Shown here: piece by piece, positions 1 to 10,657 of the stretch | Layout: each line of letters starts with the position of its first letter | Numbering within the stretch: the first letter of the stretch is position 1 | DNA from: an uncultured Chloroflexus sp. | GTDB lineage: Bacteria; Chloroflexota; Chloroflexia; Chloroflexales; Chloroflexaceae | Direction of reading: 5' to 3' | Assembly: GCF_937951745.1 (NCBI RefSeq) | Contig: NZ_CALFBQ010000009.1 | Coordinates: 1 to 64,000, forward strand | DNA length: 64,000 nucleotides | Notes under the pieces: model-generated | What the model was told of the DNA's origin: nothing | What the model saw: only the letters and a program-made list of their open reading frames with translations | Databases searched by the model: none | Translations under genes and position numbers: made by a program

Positions 1-1482
1 AGCGTCGCCGCTACTCGCGCCTCGAACCGGTTTGGCGTGCCGGCGTTGATCCTGTTTATGGCGGTCGGTATGCTGGCCGGTTCTGATGGGCCGGGTAGGA
101 TTGTCTTCAATGACGCTGCTCTAGCTCAACTGATCGGCGTGATCGCCCTAATCTATATTCTCTTTTCTGGTGGGCTAGATACTGACTGGACGAATATTCG
201 TCCGGTGCTGCTCGAAGGTCTCGTACTTGCGAACGTTGGAGTACTAGTCAGTACAATCATTGCCGCTGTCGGTGCGTGGCTGATCCTTGGTTTTGATTGG
301 CCGCTCGCGCTCTTGCTTGGGGCAATCATCTCCTCAACAGACGCAGCAGCAGTGTTTAGCGTGATGCGCACACGCGGTATTCATCTCAAGCACCAGCTCG
401 AACCGCTGATTGAACTCGAATCGGGTAGTAACGATCCGATCGCGGTCTTTCTCACTATTGGGATTACCCAATTACTTATCAACCCACAGGCTTCGATCTT
501 CGATCTCGTGCCGGCATTTATTTTCCAAATGCTGCTGGGCGTAGCCGGCGGCTACGCTTTTGGCCGCTTGATGATCTGGGTCATCAACCGTATCCGGCTG
601 CAACAAGAGGGGCTGTACGTTGTCTTAACAATGGCGCTAACGCTGCTCACGTATGGCTTTACCGCCCTCATTGGCGGCAACGGCTTTTTAGCGGTCTATC
701 TAGCCGGCATCATGCTCGGCAATGCCAACATTGTGCATAAGCGCTCGATCCTGCGCTTTCACGACGGGATTGCGTGGCTTAGCCAGATCGCAATGTTTCT
801 GGTGCTTGGGCTACTCATCTTCCCCTCGCAATTACCGGCAGTAGCCGGGCAAGGGTTGGCAATGGCACTGTGGCTCGTCTTCGTCGCCCGCCCACTGTCA
901 GTGATCATCTCGCTCGGTTGGACACGCCGCTCGCTCGCGCAACTGCTCATGATTTCGTGGGCCGGCTTGCGCGGTGCAGTCCCAATTGTGCTAGCTACCT
1001 TTCCCCTGCTAGCCGGCATTCCCGATGCACCACTCCTGTTTAACCTTGTCTTCTTTATCGTGCTAGTATCAGTGTTAGTCCAAGGCGTCTCGATAAGCTG
1101 GGTTGCCCGATGGCTCGGCGTGATGAGCGATCGACCGGAAAGCACCGATAGCCATCTCTTTGTGCCTGAAGTCAGTGGTGCCAGCCAAATTCTTGAAGCG
1201 CATATTCCGCCTGATTCGACGCTAGTGGGTAAATCGCTGATCGACGCTGATCTGCCACGCGGGTTGCTGATCGTTCAAATTCAACGCGAAGGCGGCTATA
1301 TTATCCCTAACGGCAGCACCGTCTTCGCACCGGGCGACCGGCTCGTCTTGCTGGTTGCGCCAGCAGCGTTACCGGCGATTACCGACCTCTGTGCGAGTTG
1401 CAGTCTCAAGCCGATTGGGCCGATCCAGATCGGCGCGCAGGGGCAAGTGCAGGCGCGGGAAACAAACGTCAGTGCGGATTGA
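1..1482 (+). CDS. K+/H+ antiporter, CPA1 family with TrkA-C domain (5' truncated)
   Basis: The reading frame is open from the first base, so the gene starts upstream of the window. About 12 hydrophobic segments are followed by a soluble tail. The CPA1 ion-binding region is seen as STDAAAVFS and ESGSNDPIAVF, the latter with the Asn-Asp pair typical of Na+/H+ and K+/H+ exchangers. The last 100 residues (from LEAHIPPDSTLVG to PGDRLVLLVAP) look like an RCK_C/TrkA_C regulatory domain, the layout of NhaP2/CvrA potassium-proton antiporters. It would exchange cations for protons across the cytoplasmic membrane, with the tail sensing nucleotide or cation. It converges with phoU across a perfect hairpin. 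Family assignment is firm; K+ over Na+ specificity is inferred from the tail. Confidence 0.88.
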   Translation, partial: SVAATRASNRFGVPALILFMAVGMLAGSDGPGRIVFNDAALAQLIGVIALIYILFSGGLDTDWTNIRPVLLEGLVLANVGVLVSTIIAAVGAWLILGFDWPLALLLGAIISSTDAAAVFSVMRTRGIHLKHQLEPLIELESGSNDPIAVFLTIGITQLLINPQASIFDLVPAFIFQMLLGVAGGYAFGRLMIWVINRIRLQQEGLYVVLTMALTLLTYGFTALIGGNGFLAVYLAGIMLGNANIVHKRSILRFHDGIAWLSQIAMFLVLGLLIFPSQLPAVAGQGLAMALWLVFVARPLSVIISLGWTRRSLAQLLMISWAGLRGAVPIVLATFPLLAGIPDAPLLFNLVFFIVLVSVLVQGVSISWVARWLGVMSDRPESTDSHLFVPEVSGASQILEAHIPPDSTLVGKSLIDADLPRGLLIVQIQREGGYIIPNGSTVFAPGDRLVLLVAPAALPAITDLCASCSLKPIGPIQIGAQGQVQARETNVSAD

Positions 1483-1503
1483 GGGCACAGCAGCGCTGTG
1501 CCC
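1483..1503. terminator. Perfect hairpin between convergent genes
   Basis: A 9-bp perfect stem (GGGCACAGC / GCTGTGCCC) with a 3-nt loop begins directly after the antiporter stop codon and ends 15 bases before the phoU stop. It has no T-tract on either side. It probably serves as a bidirectional 3' end or RNA-stabilising structure and resembles other GC hairpins found after genes in this window. Confidence 0.5.
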
Positions 1504-1518
1504 GTACCGCAGAGGCGA

Positions 1519-2169
1519 TTAATCGTTCAATTCAACCTGATCGCCGCTGGTGGTGAAGATGATCTTTTCGGCCATGTTGAGCGCTCGGTCAGAGACCCGC
1601 TCGAAGTTGTGAGCAATGAAGAGCAGATCAGCGGTTTCGGGAGGGGTGAGTTTGGCAACCAACGCGCGCTTCAACTGCTTATACTCATGGTCGATCTCAT
1701 CTTCGTGGGCGATAATGTCTTTGATCACATCGGTGCCGCCGTTCTCGAGCGCCGCCAATATGCGATCAAGGTTCGCCCGTGCCGTCTTGCCTAACGTCAC
1801 CAGCTCGTTAGGCGCGACCAATGGCCCCCGATTAGGATCAGGGCTACCGGCTACCATCTTGGCAGTGCTTTTGGCATAATCGGCGATCCGCTCCAACTCG
1901 TAACTCATTGCCATTGCCGCCACAATCCGCCGCAGATCGCGCGCCACCGGCTGCTGGGTCGCGATCAGGTTAATGGCCTGCTGCTCGATTGCCCCTTTGG
2001 CTACGTTGAGTGCTGCATCGCCTGCCACCACCGCCTTGGCTAATTCAACATCGCCGCGCTCTAGCGCCGCAATGGCCTGCTCAAGCGCCGCACTCACGGC
2101 GCGCCCCATTTCCACCACCTGCTTGCGCAGGGCATCCAATTCCTGATCAAAGTGTTCACGCGGTCGCAT
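1519..2169 (-). CDS. phoU: PhoU-type phosphate signalling protein
   Basis: A 216-aa all-helical protein made of two similar three-helix halves. Acidic ExxxD-type metal-binding motifs are visible, for example in HEDEIDHEYKQLK and in the YELERIADYAKSTAK and NFERVSDRALNMAEK helices. PhoU proteins restrain the PstSCAB phosphate importer and the PhoR/PhoB signal. The chosen ATG is preceded by AGGAAGGAG at good spacing; an upstream ATG adding 16 residues lacks this support. No pst or phoBR genes lie nearby, so it stands alone here, facing an ion antiporter. Family is certain; its partners cannot be read from this window. Confidence 0.92.
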   Translation of the reverse strand: MRPREHFDQELDALRKQVVEMGRAVSAALEQAIAALERGDVELAKAVVAGDAALNVAKGAIEQQAINLIATQQPVARDLRRIVAAMAMSYELERIADYAKSTAKMVAGSPDPNRGPLVAPNELVTLGKTARANLDRILAALENGGTDVIKDIIAHEDEIDHEYKQLKRALVAKLTPPETADLLFIAHNFERVSDRALNMAEKIIFTTSGDQVELND

Positions 2170-2250
2170 GAAGGCTACTCCTTCCTCATGTACTGCTCCC
2201 GTATTTCTAGCATACACGCTTTACCGCAATTCCGCTAGTAGGGACAATGA

Positions 2251-3639
<1,389 letters not shown>

Positions 3640-3642
3640 GAA

Positions 3643-3722
3643 GGGGCAGCGCGGCGCTTTGCCCCCAATATGAACAAGCGTTGCGTTACCCGACACAAGG
3701 GGCGGAGCGTTGCTCCGCCCCT
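3643..3722. repeat. Two tandem GC hairpins between eno and citrate synthase
   Basis: The first (3643-3665) is an imperfect hairpin starting GGGGCA and ending TGCCCC, four bases after the enolase stop. The second (3698-3722) is a perfect stem AGGGGCGGAGC / GCTCCGCCCCT with a GTT loop. The second strongly resembles the hairpin after GAPDH at 20730 (AGGGGCGGG / CCCGCCCCT). These are recurrent gene-end hairpins that may act as factor-dependent terminators for both convergent genes. Confidence 0.5.
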
Positions 3723-3741
3723 ACGATTTATTACCGCTTTA

Positions 3742-5028
3742 TTACCGCTGATCGACGGGGACGTAATCACGCCGCTGCGGGCCGATGTACACTTGCCGCG
3801 GGCGGGTGATCTTCTGCTCGGGGTCTTCAAGCATCTCAAGCCACTGCGCCAACCAACCCGACGCGCGCGGAATCGCGAACAGGAAGGGGAAGTACTCGAT
3901 TGGGAAGCGCAACGCCTGATAGATCAAGCCGCTGTAGAAGTCCACATTCGGGTAGAGCTTGCGCGAGATGAAGTACTCGTCTTCCAACGCCGTCCGCTCT
4001 AGCTCCATCGCCACATCGAGCAGCGGGTTGGACGCCGTGGCCGCAAAGACTTCGTGCGCGATCTTGCGGATGATCTTAGCGCGCGGATCGTAATTCTTGT
4101 ACACGCGGTGACCGAAGCCCATCAGGCGCATTTCACCCTTCTTCACCCGCTCGATGAATCCCGGCACATTCTTGGGATGGCCAATCTGCTGCAACATCCG
4201 CAGCACTGCCTCGTTGGCGCCGCCGTGGAGCGGGCCATAGAGCGCCGCCGCCGCCGCCGCCAGCGCATTGTAGGGATCAGCATGGCTTGACCCGACGCTG
4301 CGCATCACCGACGTCGAGCAGTTCTGTTCGTGATCGGCGTGCAGAATGAAGAGCACGTCCAGCGCTTTGGCCAGCACTGGGTTGACCTCGTAATCGCGCT
4401 GGTTCATGTAATCCATCATATAGAGCAGGTTGGCGGTATAGCTGAGCGAGCTGTCGGGCAGGTTGAAGGGCCGGCCAATCCGGTGGCGGTAAGCGAAGGC
4501 GGCAATGGTCGGAATCTGGCCGATAATGCGCCAAATCTGCTTCTCGCGCACCGCCGGATCGTGAATATTCTTTGCTTCGGGATAAAGGGTTGACATCGCC
4601 GCGACCGAGCTGATCAGGATGCCCATCGGGTGTGCGTCGTAGCGGAAGGCTTGGATCAGCTCGACGAGGCTGTTGTGTAGGAAGAGGTGCCGACTAATGC
4701 GGTACTCCCACCATGCGAGCCGCTCTTTGGAAGGCAATTCACCGTAGAGCAGCAGATACGCTACCTCAAGGTACGAGCTTTGCTCGGCGAGTTGCTCGAT
4801 CGGGTAGCCGCGATACTCCAAAATCCCTTTATCACCGTCAATGTAGGTAATGCTACTCTTGCACGAAGCGGTATTGAGGTAGGCCGGATCATACGATACT
4901 AAACCGAAATCGTCATCATCAACTTTGATCTGCCGCAGGGCAGTGGCGCGAATGGTACCATGCTCAATCGGGATTTCATACGTCTTACCGGTGCGATTGT
5001 CGGTAACGGTGAGGGTGTTTTTGCTCAT
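3742..5028 (-). CDS. gltA: Citrate synthase
   Basis: Condenses oxaloacetate and acetyl-CoA to citrate, the entry step of the TCA cycle. The 428-aa protein is a hexameric-type bacterial citrate synthase with a beta-rich N-terminal extension (KTYEIPIEHGTIRAT). Active-site blocks are HADHEQNCSTS (catalytic His), the signature GFGHRVYKNYDPRAK (second His), and PNVDFYSGLIY (catalytic Asp). HGGANEAVL is also conserved. The start at MSKNTLTV is chosen by family alignment; a longer frame adds 30 poorly conserved residues. The upstream Shine-Dalgarno site is weak (AAAGAG). With sucA, sucB and acnA further on it supplies most of the oxidative cycle. Confidence 0.96.
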   Translation of the reverse strand: MSKNTLTVTDNRTGKTYEIPIEHGTIRATALRQIKVDDDDFGLVSYDPAYLNTASCKSSITYIDGDKGILEYRGYPIEQLAEQSSYLEVAYLLLYGELPSKERLAWWEYRISRHLFLHNSLVELIQAFRYDAHPMGILISSVAAMSTLYPEAKNIHDPAVREKQIWRIIGQIPTIAAFAYRHRIGRPFNLPDSSLSYTANLLYMMDYMNQRDYEVNPVLAKALDVLFILHADHEQNCSTSVMRSVGSSHADPYNALAAAAAALYGPLHGGANEAVLRMLQQIGHPKNVPGFIERVKKGEMRLMGFGHRVYKNYDPRAKIIRKIAHEVFAATASNPLLDVAMELERTALEDEYFISRKLYPNVDFYSGLIYQALRFPIEYFPFLFAIPRASGWLAQWLEMLEDPEQKITRPRQVYIGPQRRDYVPVDQR

Positions 5029-5214
5029 AGCCGTGCTCTTTCGTAATACAACTGCATCGCCATTGATACGTCTGGCCGTCCACGCTGATGCCGGCGGCTC
5101 GGTAGCGACGGCACGCATGTTATATGGCGTTGTGGTTTAATGCTATTGTACCAAAAGTTGTAACAGATTGCACAGGCTTGCCGAAAAGTGACTGCAACCG
5201 GTCTAATCGGGTTG

Positions 5215-8184
5215 TTAGGCGTCATCCGGCACAATGACTTCAACAGGAATGCGCCACACCGGTTCGCTGGCGTCGCGCAATGTCACCAACTCGAGCGAAG
5301 GCCAGCGGTAACTGCCCACCACCAGCCAGTAGCGACCCGGTGGCAGATTGGCGGGCATGGCTAGCCGGCGATCATCAATGATCACTTCACCAGCTTGCCA
5401 CAAGCTGGTCGGGCGCCCGCCAGCCGCCGGCGGACCATCGGCATCAGCGATTCGCTCATCGCGGTCGTTACGTAGCTGGAGCATCATGCTGCGTTCATCG
5501 AGATTGCTACGCAACGCCTGCCACCAGAGCGTGATGGCCACTGTATCGCCGGCAGTGACTCGTTCGGCGAGCAGATCGTAGCCGCGCAATAGTATATCTT
5601 CGCCAAATTGGGCCGCGAGCGGTTGCAGCGGACGATCGATACGGGCTGCCATGAGCGGGTATTGGGCCACCCAATCGAGCGTGATACCGCCGACGCGATC
5701 GATCGTGAAGGCGAAGAGGTCAACCGGCGTGAGCAGCGCCCGTTGGTCGGTGCCGACCCATAAGCGGGCAGTGTACGATCCGGGCAAAACTGCACCTTGC
5801 TGTACCCCCAACGGCAATGGCTCACCGGCAGCGCTGTAGGCGGCCGACGCACCGGTTGCAAGATCAATCGCCACCGTTGCCGGTTGGGTTGTCACTGCTG
5901 GCCCAAAGCGCAGGCCGTAGCGACCAAAGAGCGTTCCTTGTCGCCGATCCCATAGTTCGAGCGCCACCACCAACGGCCCGCTGTCAGGATTGAGCATTGT
6001 AATCGTAGTGGCGACACGTAACCCATCGGCCACACTTGCCGCGCTGAGCGCGACACTGTGGGTAATCTCGCCGGCGCTGGCAGGCGGTATCGCCAGCAGA
6101 CTCACCGCCCGCAACTGGATAGGGGTAGCGCCGGCTTGGATGGCGAGGGTGTGCGGCGTGGTCAGCGGCCCAATCGTGATTGCGCCAAGACCTGCCGGTA
6201 CCGCGTAACGCTGGCCATCAATGAACAGCTCAGCCGGGGTGAGGGTGACGGTTTGGAGCTGAATCCAGCGCGTTGCCTGCTCTTGATTGGAGAATGGGGT
6301 GGCGAGAGACAGCCGATTGGCAGATAGCGAAATGGTGACGGATTGCCCCCCATCCACCATCTGCACTAACCGCACATGGGAAAGCAACCCTTCTGGTCGC
6401 TGGTAGAGCCGGTACGATCCGCCGCTCCATATCGGCGGATCGGCGTAGCCCCACAGGGTCGGGTCTTCGTCGCGTTGTAAGAGAGCATAATCGGCGACGG
6501 CATCGGGTTCGCCCGCACTCGATGAGGCGTAGCCGGTGCGCACATCACCCCAGACAACAGCGTGATCGAGCAGATAGGCCGCTAGACCACTGGTGACACC
6601 TTGCACGCGCGGGTCGCTAGTCAGCCAGACGGTGCTGCCGGCAGGCACCAAGCGACGCAATTCGCCCAGCGCAGGCAATTCGTTGGCAAACAGGCCGGGT
6701 TGTGACCAATGATCGGCCACTACTCGCCCGCCGGTGAAGGCTACGGCGCCGCCGATGATCACGGTTGTGCCGCCGGCAACCAACCGGCGCAGCCATTGCG
6801 GGCGCGTGGGCAGACGTTCGAGCGTCGCCTGCAAACCGCTAGCCGCCAACGCGCCGGCCAACCAACCCACATACGCCGCCGCCTTGAGGTAGCCATAGTG
6901 GTATTCCGCCCCAAAGCGCAAGTAGAGCAGAAACCCGCCTGCGCCGGCCAGCAGGCCAAACCAGCGACCGCGCTGTGGCCCGGCTAGCAAGCCATAGCCG
7001 GCGAAACCCGCTAACGTGATTGCTGCCAACCAAGTGAACAGAGAAAGGGGTTCGGGCGCTTCGCGCAGGCGGAAGAGAGTCAACCCCACAATATCACTCA
7101 GCGGTACGAAGCGAAACAAGCCGAGCGTGGTCAGCGGCAGGCTGTAGCGAAATTTAAACCCGGCGAAATAGTCAGGAATGGTCGGAGCGGCCAAGACTAG
7201 GGTCATGAGGACAAGAATCAGTGCCCGCCGGATCAACGGCCAACGTAGGGGCGTTTGCCAGAGCGTGACGATCCCACTGCCGGCGGCCATCAACCCGATT
7301 GGGCCAAGGGCCGGGTAATAGGCAACTGGAATGGCGGCCAAACCGATGGCGGCGGCGATTAAGGTATGAAACTGCTGACCGGAAGCCGGCTGCACCACGG
7401 CCAGACCGAGGGTAAGCGCCAGCGGAATGAGCGGCCACGCCGCCAGTTGCATGCCAAAATTGAAAAAGCTTGTCCAGAGCAACAGGCCGTTGAGCGCAGC
7501 CAGCAGCGCGCCGAAGGCTGCCGGACCGCGCCGCAGTTCAAACAGCGCCTGCAAGAGCACATAGATGCCAATCACACCAAGCGCGCGCAGCCATGCCAGC
7601 AGCGGGGCAAAACTCAACAGCGGTTCGCCGCCGCTAAGGAGATCAACGCACCCTTGCCAGACACTGAAACCGAGCGTCAAGCCAATGCGGGGAGGGTCAG
7701 CATTAATATCGCGCAGGGGGTTGGCGGGTGCGGTTGCAATCGCGCTCACCGGGCCGTGAGTGAGATAACGCGCGGTCGGCCAGTAGTTTTCGACATCCCA
7801 GCCACCGCCGATGGGAGCGGCATAACCGTAGTTAACGAGTGGGGCGACGCCGATAGCGACACCGACCAGCGCTGCTAGCAGCGCCGGCCAATGCATGCGC
7901 AGCGCTGCGGCGAGGTTGGGAGGGCCGGTGCGCCGCCACGCCAGCCCATTAAGCAGGCCGCCGAGCAGGAGCAGTAACCCTAACGCCGGTCTTAATCCGC
8001 CCACCAACCGCACCACCCAATAACCAGCGAGGATGGTGAGGGTATAGCCTAGCAAAGGCGCCAACAATGGCCGCCACGGTTGCAAAGTGGCCGGCAGCAA
8101 CAACCGCGCTAAGCCCCAGCCATTCCAGAGGGCAAGGGCGCTGGCGACGAACAGGGTCAACCCAACGTGCATAATCTCATTCAT
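5215..8184 (-). CDS. Large membrane protein, GT-C-like glycosyltransferase candidate
   Basis: 989 residues. Roughly residues 1-480 form about 12-13 membrane helices; the remainder is mostly extracytoplasmic beta-rich sequence. The first large loop holds GGGWDVENYWPTARYL, an Asp in the place where GT-C family (lipid-linked sugar) transferases keep their catalytic acid. The C-terminal part (LLRGYDLLAE, GDTVAITLWWQ, LPPGRYWLVVGSYRWP) resembles the beta-sandwich tail common on long Chloroflexota membrane proteins. I cannot assign a donor or acceptor. It is the last gene of the run headed by the kinase at 15.5 kb, 57 bases after the MFS gene, and may act in envelope glycan synthesis. GT-C is an inference from topology and one motif. 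Confidence 0.6.
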   Translation of the reverse strand: MNEIMHVGLTLFVASALALWNGWGLARLLLPATLQPWRPLLAPLLGYTLTILAGYWVVRLVGGLRPALGLLLLLGGLLNGLAWRRTGPPNLAAALRMHWPALLAALVGVAIGVAPLVNYGYAAPIGGGWDVENYWPTARYLTHGPVSAIATAPANPLRDINADPPRIGLTLGFSVWQGCVDLLSGGEPLLSFAPLLAWLRALGVIGIYVLLQALFELRRGPAAFGALLAALNGLLLWTSFFNFGMQLAAWPLIPLALTLGLAVVQPASGQQFHTLIAAAIGLAAIPVAYYPALGPIGLMAAGSGIVTLWQTPLRWPLIRRALILVLMTLVLAAPTIPDYFAGFKFRYSLPLTTLGLFRFVPLSDIVGLTLFRLREAPEPLSLFTWLAAITLAGFAGYGLLAGPQRGRWFGLLAGAGGFLLYLRFGAEYHYGYLKAAAYVGWLAGALAASGLQATLERLPTRPQWLRRLVAGGTTVIIGGAVAFTGGRVVADHWSQPGLFANELPALGELRRLVPAGSTVWLTSDPRVQGVTSGLAAYLLDHAVVWGDVRTGYASSSAGEPDAVADYALLQRDEDPTLWGYADPPIWSGGSYRLYQRPEGLLSHVRLVQMVDGGQSVTISLSANRLSLATPFSNQEQATRWIQLQTVTLTPAELFIDGQRYAVPAGLGAITIGPLTTPHTLAIQAGATPIQLRAVSLLAIPPASAGEITHSVALSAASVADGLRVATTITMLNPDSGPLVVALELWDRRQGTLFGRYGLRFGPAVTTQPATVAIDLATGASAAYSAAGEPLPLGVQQGAVLPGSYTARLWVGTDQRALLTPVDLFAFTIDRVGGITLDWVAQYPLMAARIDRPLQPLAAQFGEDILLRGYDLLAERVTAGDTVAITLWWQALRSNLDERSMMLQLRNDRDERIADADGPPAAGGRPTSLWQAGEVIIDDRRLAMPANLPPGRYWLVVGSYRWPSLELVTLRDASEPVWRIPVEVIVPDDA

Positions 8185-8241
8185 AGTGCGATAGGTAGGG
8201 CCGCCCGGCTAGGTGCCCTATCACCGTTGTCAACCGATCGA

Positions 8242-9426
8242 TTACCGTTGCAGCGCCGCCCCCGGCTGGCGCACCATCAACCACAAAACCACGACCGCCG
8301 CCAGATTCAAACTGACCGCCACCCCGATCAACAGCGGCAGTGAGACATCGTACAACACGCCAAGTACGGCGCTGCCAGCAAACCAGCTCAGACCAAAGCC
8401 GGCGTTAAACAGACCATAGGCCGCACCACGGCGCTCAGCCGGCGCTAACTGGGCCACTGCCGCGCGCAGGATCGATTCCTGCGCACCAAGCGCAATCCCC
8501 CAGATCATCACGCCGAGCACTGCCGCAATCAGGCTAGCACTAAAGAGCAGCGGTGCGCTCAACGTCGCCAGCGCCGTCACGCCAATCAACGTCTGCAAAC
8601 CGATCCGATCGTAGAGAATGCCAAAGCCTAACGCCGCTACCGCGTCAACCACCATCGCCAGCGCATAGAGCGCCGGGATCGCGGCAGCGGGCAAGAGCTG
8701 GGTGCGCTGGAAATGGAAAGCGGCGAGCGCAAAATCAACGCTGGCAGCGGCAAACAAGCTCACACTGACAATGTAGAGCCAAAAGCGACGGTTAAAGCCA
8801 GTTGTAGTAAGCGACGGTATCTTGCCAGCCAAATCAGCCGGCTGCGGAAACATTGCTCTCGCCGCCAACAAGACGGCCAGACAGAGCAAGCCGGGCACGA
8901 TCAGAATCCCAAATGCGAACTGAAAGCTGCCGCCAGCGGCCAGCACCGCCGCCAACGCAAGCGGCGCCGCCACTGCCCCCACCTGATCGAGCGCCTCGTG
9001 CAAGCCAAACCCCTTGCCGGAACCAACCCGATCGGCGGCATACGAGATCAGCGTATCTTTGGCCGGGCTGCGCAACGCCTTGCTAAGCCGCTCGACCATC
9101 AACAAGCCAACCGCCAGCGGCCACGCATTGGCCAGCGCCAGCATCGGCACTGCGATGATGGTCAGCGTATAACCAAGGATGGTCATTAGCCAATAGCGCC
9201 GGGTGCGATCGCTGAGATAGCCAAACACCAAGCGCAAACCATAACCGATCAACTCGCCAACGCCGGCGGTAATCCCCACCACAGCACCACTCGCGCCAAG
9301 CAAAGCCAAATACTGCCCGCTCAAACTCCGCCCGCCTTCATAGACCATATCGGCCAGCAGGCTCACTACCCCCATCAGCACAATAAATTGCACCGCGCGC
9401 CGGTGCGTAACAGTCAGGGTTTGCAT
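8242..9426 (-). CDS. MFS transporter
   Basis: 394 residues with about 12 transmembrane helices in two similar halves, typical of the major facilitator superfamily. A basic cytoplasmic loop between helices 2 and 3 is visible as GYLSDRTRRYWLM, matching the MFS motif A pattern GxLaDrxGrr. No substrate can be named. The start ATG is preceded by AAGGATT. It lies 15 bases after the arginase-fold hydrolase gene in the same direction, so it may export or import a compound related to that enzyme. Confidence in the family is high, in function low. Confidence 0.85.
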   Translation of the reverse strand: MQTLTVTHRRAVQFIVLMGVVSLLADMVYEGGRSLSGQYLALLGASGAVVGITAGVGELIGYGLRLVFGYLSDRTRRYWLMTILGYTLTIIAVPMLALANAWPLAVGLLMVERLSKALRSPAKDTLISYAADRVGSGKGFGLHEALDQVGAVAAPLALAAVLAAGGSFQFAFGILIVPGLLCLAVLLAARAMFPQPADLAGKIPSLTTTGFNRRFWLYIVSVSLFAAASVDFALAAFHFQRTQLLPAAAIPALYALAMVVDAVAALGFGILYDRIGLQTLIGVTALATLSAPLLFSASLIAAVLGVMIWGIALGAQESILRAAVAQLAPAERRGAAYGLFNAGFGLSWFAGSAVLGVLYDVSLPLLIGVAVSLNLAAVVVLWLMVRQPGAALQR

Positions 9427-9441
9427 AGCTAATCCTTTACA

Positions 9442-10392
9442 TCAAGCACGTCTGCGCTCAGCAAACGCTGCCAGCGCATACCATAGTGCGACTGCTGCCA
9501 GCCGGGCTGTGCGGTCATCAATATCGTACTGCGGATTCAGTTCGCTAAACTCGATCAGGCGCGTGCGCGGATCAGCACCGGCCACCATTGCCAGCGCCAC
9601 CAGCTCATCGCCGCTCATGCCAAGCGGGTTAGGCGCGCTCACGCCGGGCGCTTCGGCAGATTGTACCACATCTAGATCGAAGCCCCAGCCTATACTGGCC
9701 GCATCGCTGGCAGCTAACAATGCCCGCACCGTCGCTGCAACACCAGCGCGACGCGCTTCGCTCAGCTCGACGATCGTTGCGCCGCGTTCACGCAAATAGG
9801 CGGTATACACTGGCGAATTGGCATGGAGTTGTGCGCCAATCACCCAATACCGGTGCGGGTCAATCAAGCCAGATTCGATCAATTGGCGATAAGGAGTGCC
9901 GCTATTGGCCGGTTGATCGGCACGCACATCATAGTGAGCATCAATATTGATCGCTAGAGCAGGCACTGGCGCAGCGACAGCCAACGCTGCCATATCGGGG
10001 AGACTGATGTCATTACCGCCGCCGAGACTCATCAACAATTTGCCGTCAGCGATAATCTGGGCAGCCACGTCACGGTGAAGAGCATGAATCGCCTCAAGCT
10101 CGCCCTCAACCGGCACATCACCGAGATCGCAGATGGGCAGATCGACCATCCCGGCCACACCGAGGCGGTAGAAGCAACGCCGGATTGCAGTTGGCCCTTG
10201 GGCAGCGCCAGCCCGGCCCCGATTGCGTTGCACGCCAAGGTCTTGCGGGCAACCGAGGATCACCACCGCAGCAGAATCATAACCGGCGACGCCGGGGATC
10301 ACCACCTCACCCAGCCGCCGGTCGTTGGGGTCATCACGGCGATAAAACAGCTCACTTGCGGGCACAATGAGCTGTTGGAAGAGCGGATTCAC
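9442..10392 (-). CDS. Ureohydrolase (arginase/agmatinase/formimidoylglutamase) family protein
   Basis: A 316-aa arginase-fold enzyme of the family that hydrolyses guanidino or formimino groups with a binuclear Mn site. Metal motifs: GGGNDI where most members have GGDHS or GGGHE, INIDAHYDVR (the canonical DAHxD), and GFDLDVVQS (SxDxDxxDP-like). The first His ligand is thus replaced by Asn, which should alter or weaken one metal site. It starts with GTG overlapping the stop of the 81-aa gene by four bases (GTGA), so the two are translationally coupled. The substrate may be formimidoylglutamate, a guanidino compound, or something new; no hut or arginine genes lie nearby. Confidence 0.75.
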   Translation of the reverse strand: MNPLFQQLIVPASELFYRRDDPNDRRLGEVVIPGVAGYDSAAVVILGCPQDLGVQRNRGRAGAAQGPTAIRRCFYRLGVAGMVDLPICDLGDVPVEGELEAIHALHRDVAAQIIADGKLLMSLGGGNDISLPDMAALAVAAPVPALAINIDAHYDVRADQPANSGTPYRQLIESGLIDPHRYWVIGAQLHANSPVYTAYLRERGATIVELSEARRAGVAATVRALLAASDAASIGWGFDLDVVQSAEAPGVSAPNPLGMSGDELVALAMVAGADPRTRLIEFSELNPQYDIDDRTARLAAVALWYALAAFAERRRA

Positions 10393-10634
10393 TGGCGGAA
10401 GAAATCGATCACTTGGCTGCGTTCTTCTTCGCTCGGCATCAACTCAATGAACGTGATCCGATGCCACGGAAAGATCACTGCTTGCACACCCGCAGCCAGA
10501 TAAGGCACCGGCTTGCCATCACGCTTGCGCATATTGGTGACTTTGATAAAGAGATCGCCGGGCTGTGGTTCCTGATCTATATCGGCCAGCAGCGGATCCT
10601 CGCCAGTGAGATGCAGAATGACGGTTTTTGGCAT
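10389..10634 (-). CDS. Conserved-looking 81-aa hypothetical protein
   Basis: Not recognised. A small soluble acidic protein with alternating hydrophobic segments (TVILHLTGED, GDLFIKVTNMR, AVIFPWHRITFIEL) suggestive of a small beta-barrel, ending in a charged helix. It sits 23 bases after the FHA gene and its stop overlaps the GTG start of the ureohydrolase. Tight packing between two real genes and codon use like its neighbours make it a credible gene. It may be a small adaptor of the signalling cluster or a partner of the hydrolase. Confidence 0.7.
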   Translation of the reverse strand: MPKTVILHLTGEDPLLADIDQEPQPGDLFIKVTNMRKRDGKPVPYLAAGVQAVIFPWHRITFIELMPSEEERSQVIDFFRQ

Positions 10635-10657
10635 AGCAAAGCCTCCGCGAACACAAC

